From positions 2,547,001-2,611,000 of the forward strand of contig NZ_CP154260.1 in the NCBI RefSeq assembly GCF_039545795.1: a DNA stretch of 64,000 nt, read 5' to 3'. A program made the position numbers and the translations under genes. The DNA is from Chitinophaga niabensis. Lineage in GTDB: Bacteria > Bacteroidota > Bacteroidia > Chitinophagales > Chitinophagaceae. Under the pieces are notes generated by a model that did no database searches, had not been told where the DNA came from, and saw only the letters and a program-made list of their open reading frames with translations. Shown here in pieces: positions 50,390-59,845 of this stretch; within the stretch, counting starts at the first letter, position 1; the number at the start of each line of letters is the position of its first letter.

Positions 50390-53300
50390 TTAAAACAACT
50401 CATTCGTATTACTCACACCATCTTTCCAACCTGCAGTTATTTTCTCCTGCACCATTAACGCTTTTTCTTTCTCTGCATCTGCAGCATCCGCACAGGTCTT
50501 CACCTGTATTTGTCCCTTTGTACCAACACGTCCCTGCCGGATGAATAACTTTCCGCCACTCACCGCAACTTCCCAGAACTTCGCTGTTTTTCCTTCACCG
50601 GAAATTAACCGTGTAGTACCTGCCGGTGTTGCTTCCTGGGGTATCAGAGAGGAGAGGGGTGCCTCTTCGGGCAAACGGTCCAGCCGTTTAAGTATTTCCT
50701 CCATCACCTTCTGCGGTTGCAGCAGCCAGTCTTTTGCGTACACGGTGATCGTACGCCAGCCAAAGCTTTCCAGTATAGCAGGCCGCTGATAATATTGCTC
50801 CAGTACATCGGAATGCTGGTAATAATTATCATCATCCACCATAATACTCAATGCATACGCTTTATCACTTTCCTGCGCTTTCACGGCTAGCGAACATTTA
50901 AAACCGGATTGGCCTACCTGTTCAGACACAATGAATCCCTGCTGCTCCAGTTGTTCCCTGATCTCCTGCAGGATCACGGTATCCCCGGAACGCTGACGCC
51001 GCGTTTGTTTATCAGAAGACAGCCCATCCAGTATGCTGCGCGCCATATTCATATTGCCGGTGCTCACCGTCTCTGCATATTGCAGGAAACGCCGTAAGTA
51101 ATTAGCACCTGCATTGTATACATTCGTGATCTGGTGATGCCGTATACTGCTCACAATGGCCATATGCTGTTTAGCGCGACTGAAAATAACATTCAGTCTC
51201 TTTTCCCCGCCACGTTTATTGATCGGCCCGAAGTGCATGGACATTTTGCCTTTTGCATCCGGTGCATAACAAACACTCATGATAATGATATCCCTTTCAT
51301 CTCCCTGTACATTCTCCAGGTTCTTCACGAACAAGCCGGTGAACTGTCCTTCATCCATCCGCTCTGTTGCATCGTCCAGCAGTTCATCAAACTTTTTATC
51401 ATTGGCAGCCAATGTTTCCAGCGCTGCTTCAATGGCATGCTGCTGCTCCTGGCTAAAAGCCACAATACCAATGCTTTCCGGCGTCCGCTTCATTAATAGC
51501 TCCCGCACGAGGTGCGCAATATAAGTAGCCTCAGCAGTATTTCCCCTTTTCGCATACGTACCGTTGGGCAGATGATGGAAACTGATACTGCGGTCAAATA
51601 ATGCAGATACAGAAAACAGCGCATCGGAAGGTTGTTGTATGCTGATAGGAGGTTTCTCGCCGTTGTGGATACTGCGGTCAGGAATAGTGAGCAGGCTCGC
51701 ACCGTAGAACGCATGATTACTGTAGCTGATCAGGGTTTCAAAATGACTGCGGTAATGCCATCCCAGCATCACGCTGTTCATTTTGCGGGCACCCTGTGTC
51801 AGCAGGCTGTCTGCATCCGCACTCAGTATTTCATCTTCATCATCATTCCTTTCCAGATCATCCGGATCACCGGCTTTGGCTGTAAAGAAATCTGTGGGCG
51901 GCATCTGCCTGTCGTCTCCCACAATGATTGTTTGCGGGGCACGGTAGAGAGAGGGCACACCTTCTTCCAAAGTGATCTGGCTGGCCTCATCAAAGATCAC
52001 GGCATCAAAGAATGGCTGGTCGAGTGCAAGGGAATCACTCACACTGAGCGGGCTCATTAACCACACGGGTTTCAGGTCTTTCAGTACCAGGCCGCTGTTG
52101 CGGGAAGTGAGTTCGCGGATGCTTTTATACCGCATGCTTTTAGCGAATTCATTCTCCAGTATCTTCCTGCCTTCTCCGTAATTCTTTGCAAAGGGCTGTT
52201 CTTCTTCCGGTACCTGCGAAAGCGCTTTATTACTCAACTGTACATGCTGCCCGAAACGCTGCTGAATATTGGCTCTGATGAAAGCCGCATTCACCTTCAA
52301 CAACTCCCCGTAGCAATGTTTCACCTGTTCTACTGCTTTTTCTATCACCTGGCTGCCGGTATTGGCAAAGGGTTTATTCTGCTGATAGATCTGTTTCAAT
52401 GTTTTATGTGCCATGCCGGCTTCCATCTCAACCGGCGTCCAGGGCAATGTGCGTAGCGCGAGCTTCAGGCCGCCGGGCATTTCCAGGTAATTGCCTAGTA
52501 CCGGCAACAGTTCTTCCAGGGCAGGTGCGTTCAGGTTGATGGAATCCAGGAGGTCCGTCAATTCAATAAAATCCTGCACAGGAGGATCCTGCAATGTTTT
52601 GGATAAACTGATATCTAACTTGTGAATGGTATCATGTAAACGGGCCAGTTGTTCTACCACCTGCTGTGCCTGCGGATGCTGAAGAAGATACTGCATGGGG
52701 GCCTCATTCAGGCGCACACGTAATCTTTCTATGGTCAGCCAGGTAAGATCGATGTTCTCGATGCGGTATTGCTGCCGGATAGCCTGGCGTGTTTGCTCTG
52801 CTATATTGATGGCATCATATTCTGCTTTCAGTAATAACAGGATGTTGCTGAAAGCAGGTACTACAGCATGTTGGGAAAGATCATAACTTTCCCGCATTTG
52901 CCGCTTCAGCCTGCGCCAGCTGCCGGACAGGAAACGCCAGAAAGAGTCCTGGTGTTTTTCTGCAATGGCGATGGCCTGTAATGTATCCTGTTCACTGAAC
53001 TTCCGTTGCCAGTGTATATTCTGCTGGGCTGCCTGTTCTGCAGCCTGTTGTAAAACTTTGCTTTCTTTTACAGCCTGCTCAAATGCCTGTGCTTCAGGGT
53101 TCTTTGCATCTATCAGTAATAAATTACCGCTTTCCGCCAGTGGCAATAATAAGGTGGCATTCAGTACCAGCTGGCGCAACTCTTCAATGGTCTTTGCCGT
53201 TACGTTGTTGGAGGAGATCACGCGGGTCACCAGGTCCAGCAAGGCCCTGCTATTGGCGATCAGGCTGTTGAGCAACTGATGGGGCTGCTCGGCGGCAAAC

Positions 53301-55597
53301 ACCTGTTCATTCACTTTACTGAGCGGATGCGTGGCAAATACAGGATCTGAGCCGCTTTCCTCCAATGCTTCTCCTAAAAGTTCTACGATGTTTCCAAATT
53401 GCAGCCATTGTTTATAATGAGGTACATTCTCTTCTACAGCAGGTTCTACCGTTTGCAGCAATGGCTTCAATACCAATACCCGTTCTATCAGGGTACGTAC
53501 GGCTATCCCTGCATTTTCTGTTTCATGCGCATGTGTATCATGGAACTGCTGCAGCAGTTGTAACTGTTGCGACAGGTTATGCATTAAAGCATTCCGCCGG
53601 ACAGTGATACTGTGCAGGTTTTCAGACGGACGGAGGAAAGCTTCGTAGGTAAGTTTAAGGTCTTTGATGAAAGCACGTTTATCTGCCTGGCTGTCGTGAA
53701 TATAACAGCAGAGTTCATCCAATCCTTGTTGTTTTAAACGATGGAACACCACATCCAGCGCCGCTCTCTTTTCACATACAAACAATACCTGTTTGCCACG
53801 GGCCACAAAGTCTGCAATGAGATTGGTGATCGTCTGGCTTTTGCCGGTACCCGGAGGTCCCTGGATGATATAACTCTCACCTTTGCGCGCCTGCAGAATG
53901 GCTTTGGTTTGTGTTGGGTCTGCCTGTATCACATGGAACCATTCCGCTTCGGGAAAGGCGGCTAAGTCTTCTTCTTCCTGAACGGGTTTGGGATGTGCAC
54001 TGAACAGCTGCTCAAATACCTCATGCTGCTGTGGCTGATCTATCACAGAATTATAATCCTGCACCAGGCTCATTTTCTTGTAATTGAAATTGCCCAGTAC
54101 AACGTGGCAGGTTTCAAAATCCCAGCGGTAAGGATTGTCGGTGCCTTCGATCACTTCATAGGATTCATGATCAGGCAGCGGTTCTTTCTGTAATTTCTTC
54201 TGATATTGATTAACGGTATCCCTTGCTTCTTTGTAGATCAGTTTGATCCTGGGTTTCTGCATGTATTGCAATACAATGCCCCTGTTAGCGCCTTCTATCT
54301 GTTTCTGCAGCGTTTGATAGAATTGATCCATGCTCATTTCCTCCAGGTCTATCATATCCGGCAGTTCAATGCCATAGAGATCGCGCAGTTGATTGGCGAG
54401 AACGGGATTTACTTCCGCATGATTGTCTGTAATGCTGAGGGAATACTGATCTTCACCTACTTGTTTCTTCTTTTTCAGTTCAACGGGGATCAGCAGCAGG
54501 GGACTCATCATACTTTCTTCCGGATCTTCGCGCAGGTTATGCCATTTCAGGAAGGCCACCACCAGTTTTAACTGGCTGAAACCATATTCCTGTATATCTT
54601 TCTGTGCTTCCAGCCGTACTTTATTCAATACACCCGGCAGATACGGATGATCTTCAAAACGCAGGTACTTATTGAGGGACAGGTCTTTCATACCTATCAC
54701 TTTTTCTGCTATCTCTTCATTCCAGGTAAATAACAGTTCCGGGCGGATGCTTTGATGATGCAATACCATGGGCACGCTGCTCAGGGTAAGATTGGCAAAG
54801 CGGGAGTTGGGTTTATAATACAGCAGGCGGTTACGTCTGCTCACATCAAATAAACGGTTCCGTAATTTATTGAGAATGAAACCCTGTCTTTCTTTTCGTT
54901 CCTGGTATTTCCATCCTGCCATCTGGCCCAGGTCCAGTTGTTTCTCACTGTCAAAATCACGGTAGTGCTCCAGGCGGTGGATCAGTTCATGCAGGTCCTG
55001 TGCCCTTTGTGTGCGGTTCAGTTCCGTCATTTCTGTGATGATGGTACCGAGGGCCGGATGAATAGGGCGGTAGGCTAATGGATGTGTGCGCTGTACCACC
55101 AGTTTATCTAAGCCATCAGGGGAATGCAGATCAATCCCTAAGGCAATACTCGCCAGTATCAGTCCCAGGCAAAAGATATCGGTTTGTGCATCGTGATGCC
55201 CCAGCAACATTTCATAGCTGCGGTATCCGGGAATATATGCACCATGTTGCAGTGGTTGCGATACATCTTTATGTACCTGCAGGTTGATGGCTTCCGCCTG
55301 GTCTGCCAGCAGTTTTACTTTATCAACGATCTGAAAATGAGGGTTATGACTGTTGTAGAGCGCAGCTACTTTTTCATAGGCATCCAGTGGCGGATGCGCC
55401 AATGCCGTGTCCAGCATCACGGCACGGTTTTGCACCTGCAATACATCCTCCTGGCCGAAGGGTGCAACGAGGCCGCTGTCGTGCAGGGCTAAAACAGTTT
55501 TGAAAAGCGGTAATACCGCTGCAATCACGTCATCTGTTGTGTAGGCTCCGTTCTGAAAGGCAGTTTCAAGGAACTGCGGAAAAGATATAGTCGTCAA
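50390..55597 (-). CDS. Giant SF1 helicase fusion: pseudokinase-like, DUF4011, helicase, Vsr-like, WGR
   Basis: This 1735-residue protein contains several domains. Residues 1-220 resemble the C-lobe of a Ser/Thr kinase: HDSGLVAPFGQEDVLQV in place of the HxDxKPxN loop, then YRSYEMLLG and TDIFCLGLILA like the APE and DxWSLG motifs. The catalytic Asp, Asn and DFG are missing. About 240-560 is DUF4011-like (FILNKLRNRLFDVSRRNRLL). About 580-1430 is an SF1 helicase with intact GPPGTGKSQ, FDEASQIT and RLNVIFSRAKQ. About 1510-1620 is a Vsr/MTES_1575-type nuclease fold (VGQSGFKCSLAV, SIMVDDDNYYQ, WRTITVYAKDW) lacking the usual Asp and Glu. The last 80 are a WGR domain. Related helicase-Vsr proteins belong to anti-phage systems; defence or DNA repair is inferred. 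Confidence 0.85.
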   Translation of the reverse strand: MTTISFPQFLETAFQNGAYTTDDVIAAVLPLFKTVLALHDSGLVAPFGQEDVLQVQNRAVMLDTALAHPPLDAYEKVAALYNSHNPHFQIVDKVKLLADQAEAINLQVHKDVSQPLQHGAYIPGYRSYEMLLGHHDAQTDIFCLGLILASIALGIDLHSPDGLDKLVVQRTHPLAYRPIHPALGTIITEMTELNRTQRAQDLHELIHRLEHYRDFDSEKQLDLGQMAGWKYQERKERQGFILNKLRNRLFDVSRRNRLLYYKPNSRFANLTLSSVPMVLHHQSIRPELLFTWNEEIAEKVIGMKDLSLNKYLRFEDHPYLPGVLNKVRLEAQKDIQEYGFSQLKLVVAFLKWHNLREDPEESMMSPLLLIPVELKKKKQVGEDQYSLSITDNHAEVNPVLANQLRDLYGIELPDMIDLEEMSMDQFYQTLQKQIEGANRGIVLQYMQKPRIKLIYKEARDTVNQYQKKLQKEPLPDHESYEVIEGTDNPYRWDFETCHVVLGNFNYKKMSLVQDYNSVIDQPQQHEVFEQLFSAHPKPVQEEEDLAAFPEAEWFHVIQADPTQTKAILQARKGESYIIQGPPGTGKSQTITNLIADFVARGKQVLFVCEKRAALDVVFHRLKQQGLDELCCYIHDSQADKRAFIKDLKLTYEAFLRPSENLHSITVRRNALMHNLSQQLQLLQQFHDTHAHETENAGIAVRTLIERVLVLKPLLQTVEPAVEENVPHYKQWLQFGNIVELLGEALEESGSDPVFATHPLSKVNEQVFAAEQPHQLLNSLIANSRALLDLVTRVISSNNVTAKTIEELRQLVLNATLLLPLAESGNLLLIDAKNPEAQAFEQAVKESKVLQQAAEQAAQQNIHWQRKFSEQDTLQAIAIAEKHQDSFWRFLSGSWRRLKRQMRESYDLSQHAVVPAFSNILLLLKAEYDAINIAEQTRQAIRQQYRIENIDLTWLTIERLRVRLNEAPMQYLLQHPQAQQVVEQLARLHDTIHKLDISLSKTLQDPPVQDFIELTDLLDSINLNAPALEELLPVLGNYLEMPGGLKLALRTLPWTPVEMEAGMAHKTLKQIYQQNKPFANTGSQVIEKAVEQVKHCYGELLKVNAAFIRANIQQRFGQHVQLSNKALSQVPEEEQPFAKNYGEGRKILENEFAKSMRYKSIRELTSRNSGLVLKDLKPVWLMSPLSVSDSLALDQPFFDAVIFDEASQITLEEGVPSLYRAPQTIIVGDDRQMPPTDFFTAKAGDPDDLERNDDEDEILSADADSLLTQGARKMNSVMLGWHYRSHFETLISYSNHAFYGASLLTIPDRSIHNGEKPPISIQQPSDALFSVSALFDRSISFHHLPNGTYAKRGNTAEATYIAHLVRELLMKRTPESIGIVAFSQEQQHAIEAALETLAANDKKFDELLDDATERMDEGQFTGLFVKNLENVQGDERDIIIMSVCYAPDAKGKMSMHFGPINKRGGEKRLNVIFSRAKQHMAIVSSIRHHQITNVYNAGANYLRRFLQYAETVSTGNMNMARSILDGLSSDKQTRRQRSGDTVILQEIREQLEQQGFIVSEQVGQSGFKCSLAVKAQESDKAYALSIMVDDDNYYQHSDVLEQYYQRPAILESFGWRTITVYAKDWLLQPQKVMEEILKRLDRLPEEAPLSSLIPQEATPAGTTRLISGEGKTAKFWEVAVSGGKLFIRQGRVGTKGQIQVKTCADAADAEKEKALMVQEKITAGWKDGVSNTNELF

Positions 55598-55741
55598 TGT
55601 ATACGTTTATGCTGAAAATGGTGCTCTAAAATAATCATTTAATGCGGGTGTTTCCGTTTCGTTGTTGTTTTCTTCCGCCTCCTTGTATTCCAGTTGCTCA
55701 GGGCGGGCCGGCAAATTTACTTTGCTGTAAAACAACACCTT

Positions 55742-57922
55742 ATGAAAACTTCCCTGATGCTTTGCCTCCTGGCGGTTTTAGCCCTTAATAACGCCGCTGC
55801 ACAACGAATTATTGGCAGCGTGAAAGATAAAAATAATCAGCCCCTGGAAGGCGCCAGTATTTCCATAAAAGGCACAGCTGTTGGCACCAGCACTGATTCT
55901 GCCGGGAACTTCAGCTTTGAAGCCAATATTAACGGAGAAATAATGCTCGTGGCTACTTATATGGGCTACAAAGCGAAAATATTGCCGGTCACCAAAGGTA
56001 ATCCTGTACACTTTATACTGGCAAAAGACCCTGCCACATTGGATCCTGTGGTGATCTCCGCGGGCAGTTTCGAGGCCAGTGATAAAAGTAAAGGTGCTGT
56101 GATGACGGCCATGGATGTAGTATCCGTTCCCGGTAACGGAGGAGATGTAGCCAATGCCATCCGTACACTTCCGGGTGCACAGCAGATCGGCGAAAGGGAA
56201 GGGCTTTTTGTAAGAGGCGGCTCCGGTGAAGAAACCCGGCAGTTTGTGGATGGCGTACTGGTGAACAGGCCCTATTATGTAACATTACCCGGCCTGCCGC
56301 AGTTCAACCGCATTTCTTCTCCCTTTCTTTTTAATGGGATTGTATTCAGTAGCGGTGGGTATTCTGCTCTATATGGCCAGGGCCTGAGTGGTGCACTGGT
56401 CATGGAGTCTACAGATCTGCATGATAAATCATCCGCGGTGATCGGTCTTTCTCCCACGCTCGCAGTGACAGGTATGCAAAAGTTGGCAAAGGATAAACGC
56501 AGCAGCTGGGGTTTCTATTCCAGGTACATGAATAACAATGCCTACACAAAGCTGATCCCGCAGCAGCAGGACTTTGCAGCAGGCCCGGCCTACTTCATGA
56601 ATGATCTCAACGTGCGCCTCAAAACCGGCAAAACAGGATTGCTGAAAGTCTATGCGAATTTCGGTTATAACAAAACAGATTTTACAAAAGATGACATCGA
56701 CAGCAGCAGCCTGCGCAAACGTTTTGCGGCGGAAGACAGGAACCTCTATGTGAACATCAGCCACCGCAGCCAGCTGGCAAAGAACTGGCAGCTGGACCTT
56801 GCCGCCGCATACAATCATAACACCACGGACATACGAAATAACCTATTGGATGCCTCCAAAGCGGTAGTGATCATTCCGGACACACCGTATGTGAGCAAGA
56901 ACCAGCATCTGAAATCCGGCGAAGATTACTTCACCGGCCGTTTTGTACTGAGCCATTTCTTTGCAGGGCATCATGTATTAAAAGCAGGGGCGGAGTACCA
57001 GTTCACGCACGACCGGTTCATGGATGATCAGTACTATACCTCCTTCGCAGAATTTGAATGGCGGCTGGCACATAACCTGGCCCTGCGTACCGGCCTGCGT
57101 TTTGAATATGATCAGTTGTTGAAAGCTGCAGAACTGGCGCCACGCGTAAGTATGGCTTACCGTTTACCAAATGGCGCATCGCTCAACGCTGCCTATGGCA
57201 TCTTTTACCAAAAACCGGAGAACAGGTTCTTATTGGATAACCACAACCTGCCCCAGGCAAAAGCTGCCCATTACATCCTGAACTACCTGCAACGCGCCAA
57301 TGGCCGCTTGTTCCGGGCTGAGATCTTTTACAAACATTACGACCGGCTGCTGAAAACATTCCCCACACTCAGCATGAACGGCAGTGGTGATGCAAAAGGA
57401 TTTGAACTGTTCTGGCGGGATAAATCATCCATCAAAAACCTGGATTACTGGGTAAGTTATTCCTACCTCGCCACCAAACGCGATCACCTGGAATTCCCTT
57501 ACCAGATGGAACCTTCTTTTGCTGCACCGCATACTGCATCACTGGTGGCCCGGCGGTTTATTGAACCCATCCGTACCAGTATAGGGATCTCTTATTCCTA
57601 TGCTGCCGGCAGGCCTTATTACGATCTCACAGCGTACGGAAAGATCCGTGATCAGGGTACTACGAAGTCTTATAATGTACTGAACCTGGGGCTCTATCAC
57701 ATGTTCACCATGTTTCCGAAATGGAAGGAGAAAGACTTTACGGTGATTGCCGTTGGCGTAAATAACCTGCTGGGAACTAACCAGGTATTCGGATATGAAT
57801 ACAGTTATAATGGAAGCCGGAAAGTGCCCGTTACGTTACCGGCTGCACGAAGTTTTTTCCTGGGCATATTCATGAGCCTGGGGATAGACAGAACAGAAGA
57901 CTTTATGAATGATAACCTTTAA
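55742..57922 (+). CDS. TonB-dependent receptor of the sensory operon
   Basis: The start at 55742 gives 726 residues with signal peptide MKTSLMLCLLAVLALNNAAAQ; the longer frame to 55694 adds a non-signal leader. A carboxypeptidase-regulatory-like domain (about residues 22-100, GSVKDKNNQPLEGASISIKG) precedes the plug (LDPVVISAGSFEAS, GLFVRGGSGEETRQFVDGVL, NGIVFSSGGYSALYGQGLSG) and a barrel. TTTACTTTG about 22 bases upstream may be its -7 element. It heads a run of five plus-strand genes ending in a LytS/LytTR pair, so expression of the receptor may be tied to a signal sensed by that pair. Substrate unknown. Confidence 0.88.
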   Translation: MKTSLMLCLLAVLALNNAAAQRIIGSVKDKNNQPLEGASISIKGTAVGTSTDSAGNFSFEANINGEIMLVATYMGYKAKILPVTKGNPVHFILAKDPATLDPVVISAGSFEASDKSKGAVMTAMDVVSVPGNGGDVANAIRTLPGAQQIGEREGLFVRGGSGEETRQFVDGVLVNRPYYVTLPGLPQFNRISSPFLFNGIVFSSGGYSALYGQGLSGALVMESTDLHDKSSAVIGLSPTLAVTGMQKLAKDKRSSWGFYSRYMNNNAYTKLIPQQQDFAAGPAYFMNDLNVRLKTGKTGLLKVYANFGYNKTDFTKDDIDSSSLRKRFAAEDRNLYVNISHRSQLAKNWQLDLAAAYNHNTTDIRNNLLDASKAVVIIPDTPYVSKNQHLKSGEDYFTGRFVLSHFFAGHHVLKAGAEYQFTHDRFMDDQYYTSFAEFEWRLAHNLALRTGLRFEYDQLLKAAELAPRVSMAYRLPNGASLNAAYGIFYQKPENRFLLDNHNLPQAKAAHYILNYLQRANGRLFRAEIFYKHYDRLLKTFPTLSMNGSGDAKGFELFWRDKSSIKNLDYWVSYSYLATKRDHLEFPYQMEPSFAAPHTASLVARRFIEPIRTSIGISYSYAAGRPYYDLTAYGKIRDQGTTKSYNVLNLGLYHMFTMFPKWKEKDFTVIAVGVNNLLGTNQVFGYEYSYNGSRKVPVTLPAARSFFLGIFMSLGIDRTEDFMNDNL

Positions 57923-57933
57923 AACAATAAACC

Positions 57934-58566
57934 ATGAAACAAATGATCTCCCTGATCGCCGTGTTTTTTATGCTGAACACCGTAAAGGCACAGGATCAGC
58001 AACTGGCGGCCGCTGTAACCAAACTGAACACGGCTGCTTCCATCGCAGATTTCCAGCAACTGGCGAATGAATTTGGCAGGATGGCTGCTGCGGAACCTAC
58101 ACAATGGCTGCCGGCATATTATGCAGCATACAGCAATACTAAACTTGCTTTCCTGCAGAAAGATGCTGAACGGGCCATGCAGTTCAGCAACCTTGCTGAA
58201 GAGCAAATTAAAAAAGCAGAAGCCATTGTGAAACCCGGTGGTAATCAGAAAGAACTCGCGGAAGTATATACGGTATACAGCTTCATGAACAGAAGCAGGG
58301 TAGAAGCGGATCCAATGGTGAATGGCCGTAAATATGGCCCCACAGCCGGTGCACACCTGAGCAAAGCCCGGCAACTTGATCCCGCCAATCCGCGCGCTTT
58401 ATATCTCGATGGCCTGGTCAAATTCAAAACACCCGCCATGTGGGGCGGCGATAAAAAGAAAGCGAAGGAATTATTTGAACAGGCCCTCAAACAATTCGAA
58501 GTAAAACCTGCATCTGCCGTTGCACCGCAATGGGGGAGAGCAGATTGTGAAAAAATGATCCAATAA
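57934..58566 (+). CDS. Secreted TPR-like protein
   Basis: This 210-residue protein has signal peptide MKQMISLIAVFFMLNTVKAQ, followed by helical repeats of TPR type (WLPAYYAAYSNTKLAFLQKD, AHLSKARQLDPANPRALYLDG, KKKAKELFEQALKQFE). It starts 11 bp after the receptor gene, so is cotranscribed and probably periplasmic. Such partners often scaffold the receptor or pass the signal. A hairpin after the stop may lower expression of the genes beyond. Confidence 0.8.
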   Translation: MKQMISLIAVFFMLNTVKAQDQQLAAAVTKLNTAASIADFQQLANEFGRMAAAEPTQWLPAYYAAYSNTKLAFLQKDAERAMQFSNLAEEQIKKAEAIVKPGGNQKELAEVYTVYSFMNRSRVEADPMVNGRKYGPTAGAHLSKARQLDPANPRALYLDGLVKFKTPAMWGGDKKKAKELFEQALKQFEVKPASAVAPQWGRADCEKMIQ

Positions 58567-58572
58567 CCTTAC

Positions 58573-58600
58573 AGCGGTTCCGTATAAAAACGGAACCGCT
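58573..58600 (+). promoter_or_regulatory. Intra-operon hairpin without T-run
   Basis: An 11-bp perfect stem AGCGGTTCCGT / ACGGAACCGCT with a 6-base loop lies between the TPR gene and the small membrane protein gene. It lacks a T-run, so it looks like an mRNA-stabilising or partial-termination element rather than a full terminator. Confidence 0.6.
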
Positions 58601-58613
58601 AAATCTTAAAAAC

Positions 58614-58820
58614 ATGAAAGCATCAACAGAAAGAAAGATCATGCGCTGGTTCCACATCGTTATCAGCATTCCCGTGATAGGATATATTTACGGCCCTGTG
58701 GCAGAAATTCCCCGTGCAGCCTTTGCCGTGAAATTCATCATTTTCCCCCTGATCGTTTTAAGCGGTTTATGGATGTGGAAAGGCCATCTTATTAAAAAAC
58801 AACTACGTAACTTAGGATAA
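58614..58820 (+). CDS. Small two-helix membrane protein
   Basis: This 68-residue protein has two hydrophobic stretches (WFHIVISIPVIGYIYGPV and FIIFPLIVLSGLWMW) and basic ends. It lies between the TPR gene and the histidine kinase gene, which begins 4 bp after its stop, so it belongs to the operon. I do not recognise a family; a subunit or modulator of the kinase is possible. Confidence 0.7.
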   Translation: MKASTERKIMRWFHIVISIPVIGYIYGPVAEIPRAAFAVKFIIFPLIVLSGLWMWKGHLIKKQLRNLG

Positions 58821-58824
58821 TACT

Positions 58825-59835
58825 ATGGAGTCATTTCTCAGAAAACATGCTATCCGCATCGCCATTACCATCGCTTTTGTAATAGTGGCATGGAGCATAA
58901 GGGCTGTACTATTCGCCCCTATGTCCCTGGGGCGGCACCTCTTATTTTCCATCCCGGTGATCATTATTACTCAGGTCATCTGGACGATCCTCTCTGCTGT
59001 TCACCGCCTGTTAAACAGGGTGCTTCCATTTTCCAAAAGCCTCTATGCCCGCGTGATCCTGCAGGTTGTAATAGGGATTGTACTGGTATATATTTTGAGG
59101 ACTATTGTGCTCAGCTGCCTGGAACAGCTTCCGCAGTTTGAACTCTCCAACCTGGGCAGGGCTATGATCGCCACGATCAATAACCTGGTATCACTGGCGG
59201 TGAACATGGCCCTGATCAGCCAGCACTTTACCGCTGTATGGAAAGAAGGAGTGGTCAAGGCAGAAAGACTGGAAAGGGAAAAAGTACAATTACAATACCA
59301 CCAGCTCAGGAACCAGGTAGACCCGCATTTCCTTTTCAATGCATTTACTTCGCTTGACAGTCTTGTGAAAGTGGACCCTGACCTTGCTTCCCGCTTCATT
59401 GGCCACCTGGCTAAAGTATACCGTTATGTGTTACAGCACCGGGATAAAGAAGTAGTAAGCCTGCAAACGGAACTGGATTTCCTGGCGCATTATATCGCTT
59501 TACTGGAAATCAGATTTGATAAAGCGCTGGTGATTGAGATCCAGGTACCTGAAGCAGCGCGAGAGAAAGGTATTGCCATGGTAACACTTCAAATGCTGAT
59601 AGACAATGCGGTGAAGCACAATGAAGTACATCCCGGAAACCCTTTACGCATCCATATTTCGGAGAATGATGGTTACCTGGAAGTAAGGAATAATAAACAG
59701 ATCCGCAGGCAGTTGGCGCATTCTGATAAACAAGGACTGGAGCAGTTAAAAAGCCTGTATACTTTCCTGAGCGAACGGCCTGTGATAGTGAAAGATGAAA
59801 CAGATACGTTTACCGTAGCATTGCCCTTATTGTAA
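58825..59835 (+). CDS. LytS/YehU-type sensor histidine kinase
   Basis: This 336-residue protein has four hydrophobic helices (about residues 10-135) and a coiled linker. A His_kinase domain with QVDPHFLFNAFTSLDSL holds the phospho-accepting His near residue 170. The ATP-binding site is MLIDNAVKHNEVHPGNPL near residue 258. The degraded G boxes (EVRNNKQIRR) are typical of this short family. The cognate LytTR regulator starts 10 bp downstream. The lack of a large periplasmic domain suggests that the signal is felt in the membrane or through the small protein encoded just upstream. Confidence 0.93.
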   Translation: MESFLRKHAIRIAITIAFVIVAWSIRAVLFAPMSLGRHLLFSIPVIIITQVIWTILSAVHRLLNRVLPFSKSLYARVILQVVIGIVLVYILRTIVLSCLEQLPQFELSNLGRAMIATINNLVSLAVNMALISQHFTAVWKEGVVKAERLEREKVQLQYHQLRNQVDPHFLFNAFTSLDSLVKVDPDLASRFIGHLAKVYRYVLQHRDKEVVSLQTELDFLAHYIALLEIRFDKALVIEIQVPEAAREKGIAMVTLQMLIDNAVKHNEVHPGNPLRIHISENDGYLEVRNNKQIRRQLAHSDKQGLEQLKSLYTFLSERPVIVKDETDTFTVALPLL

Positions 59836-59845
59836 ACCAACCCAT

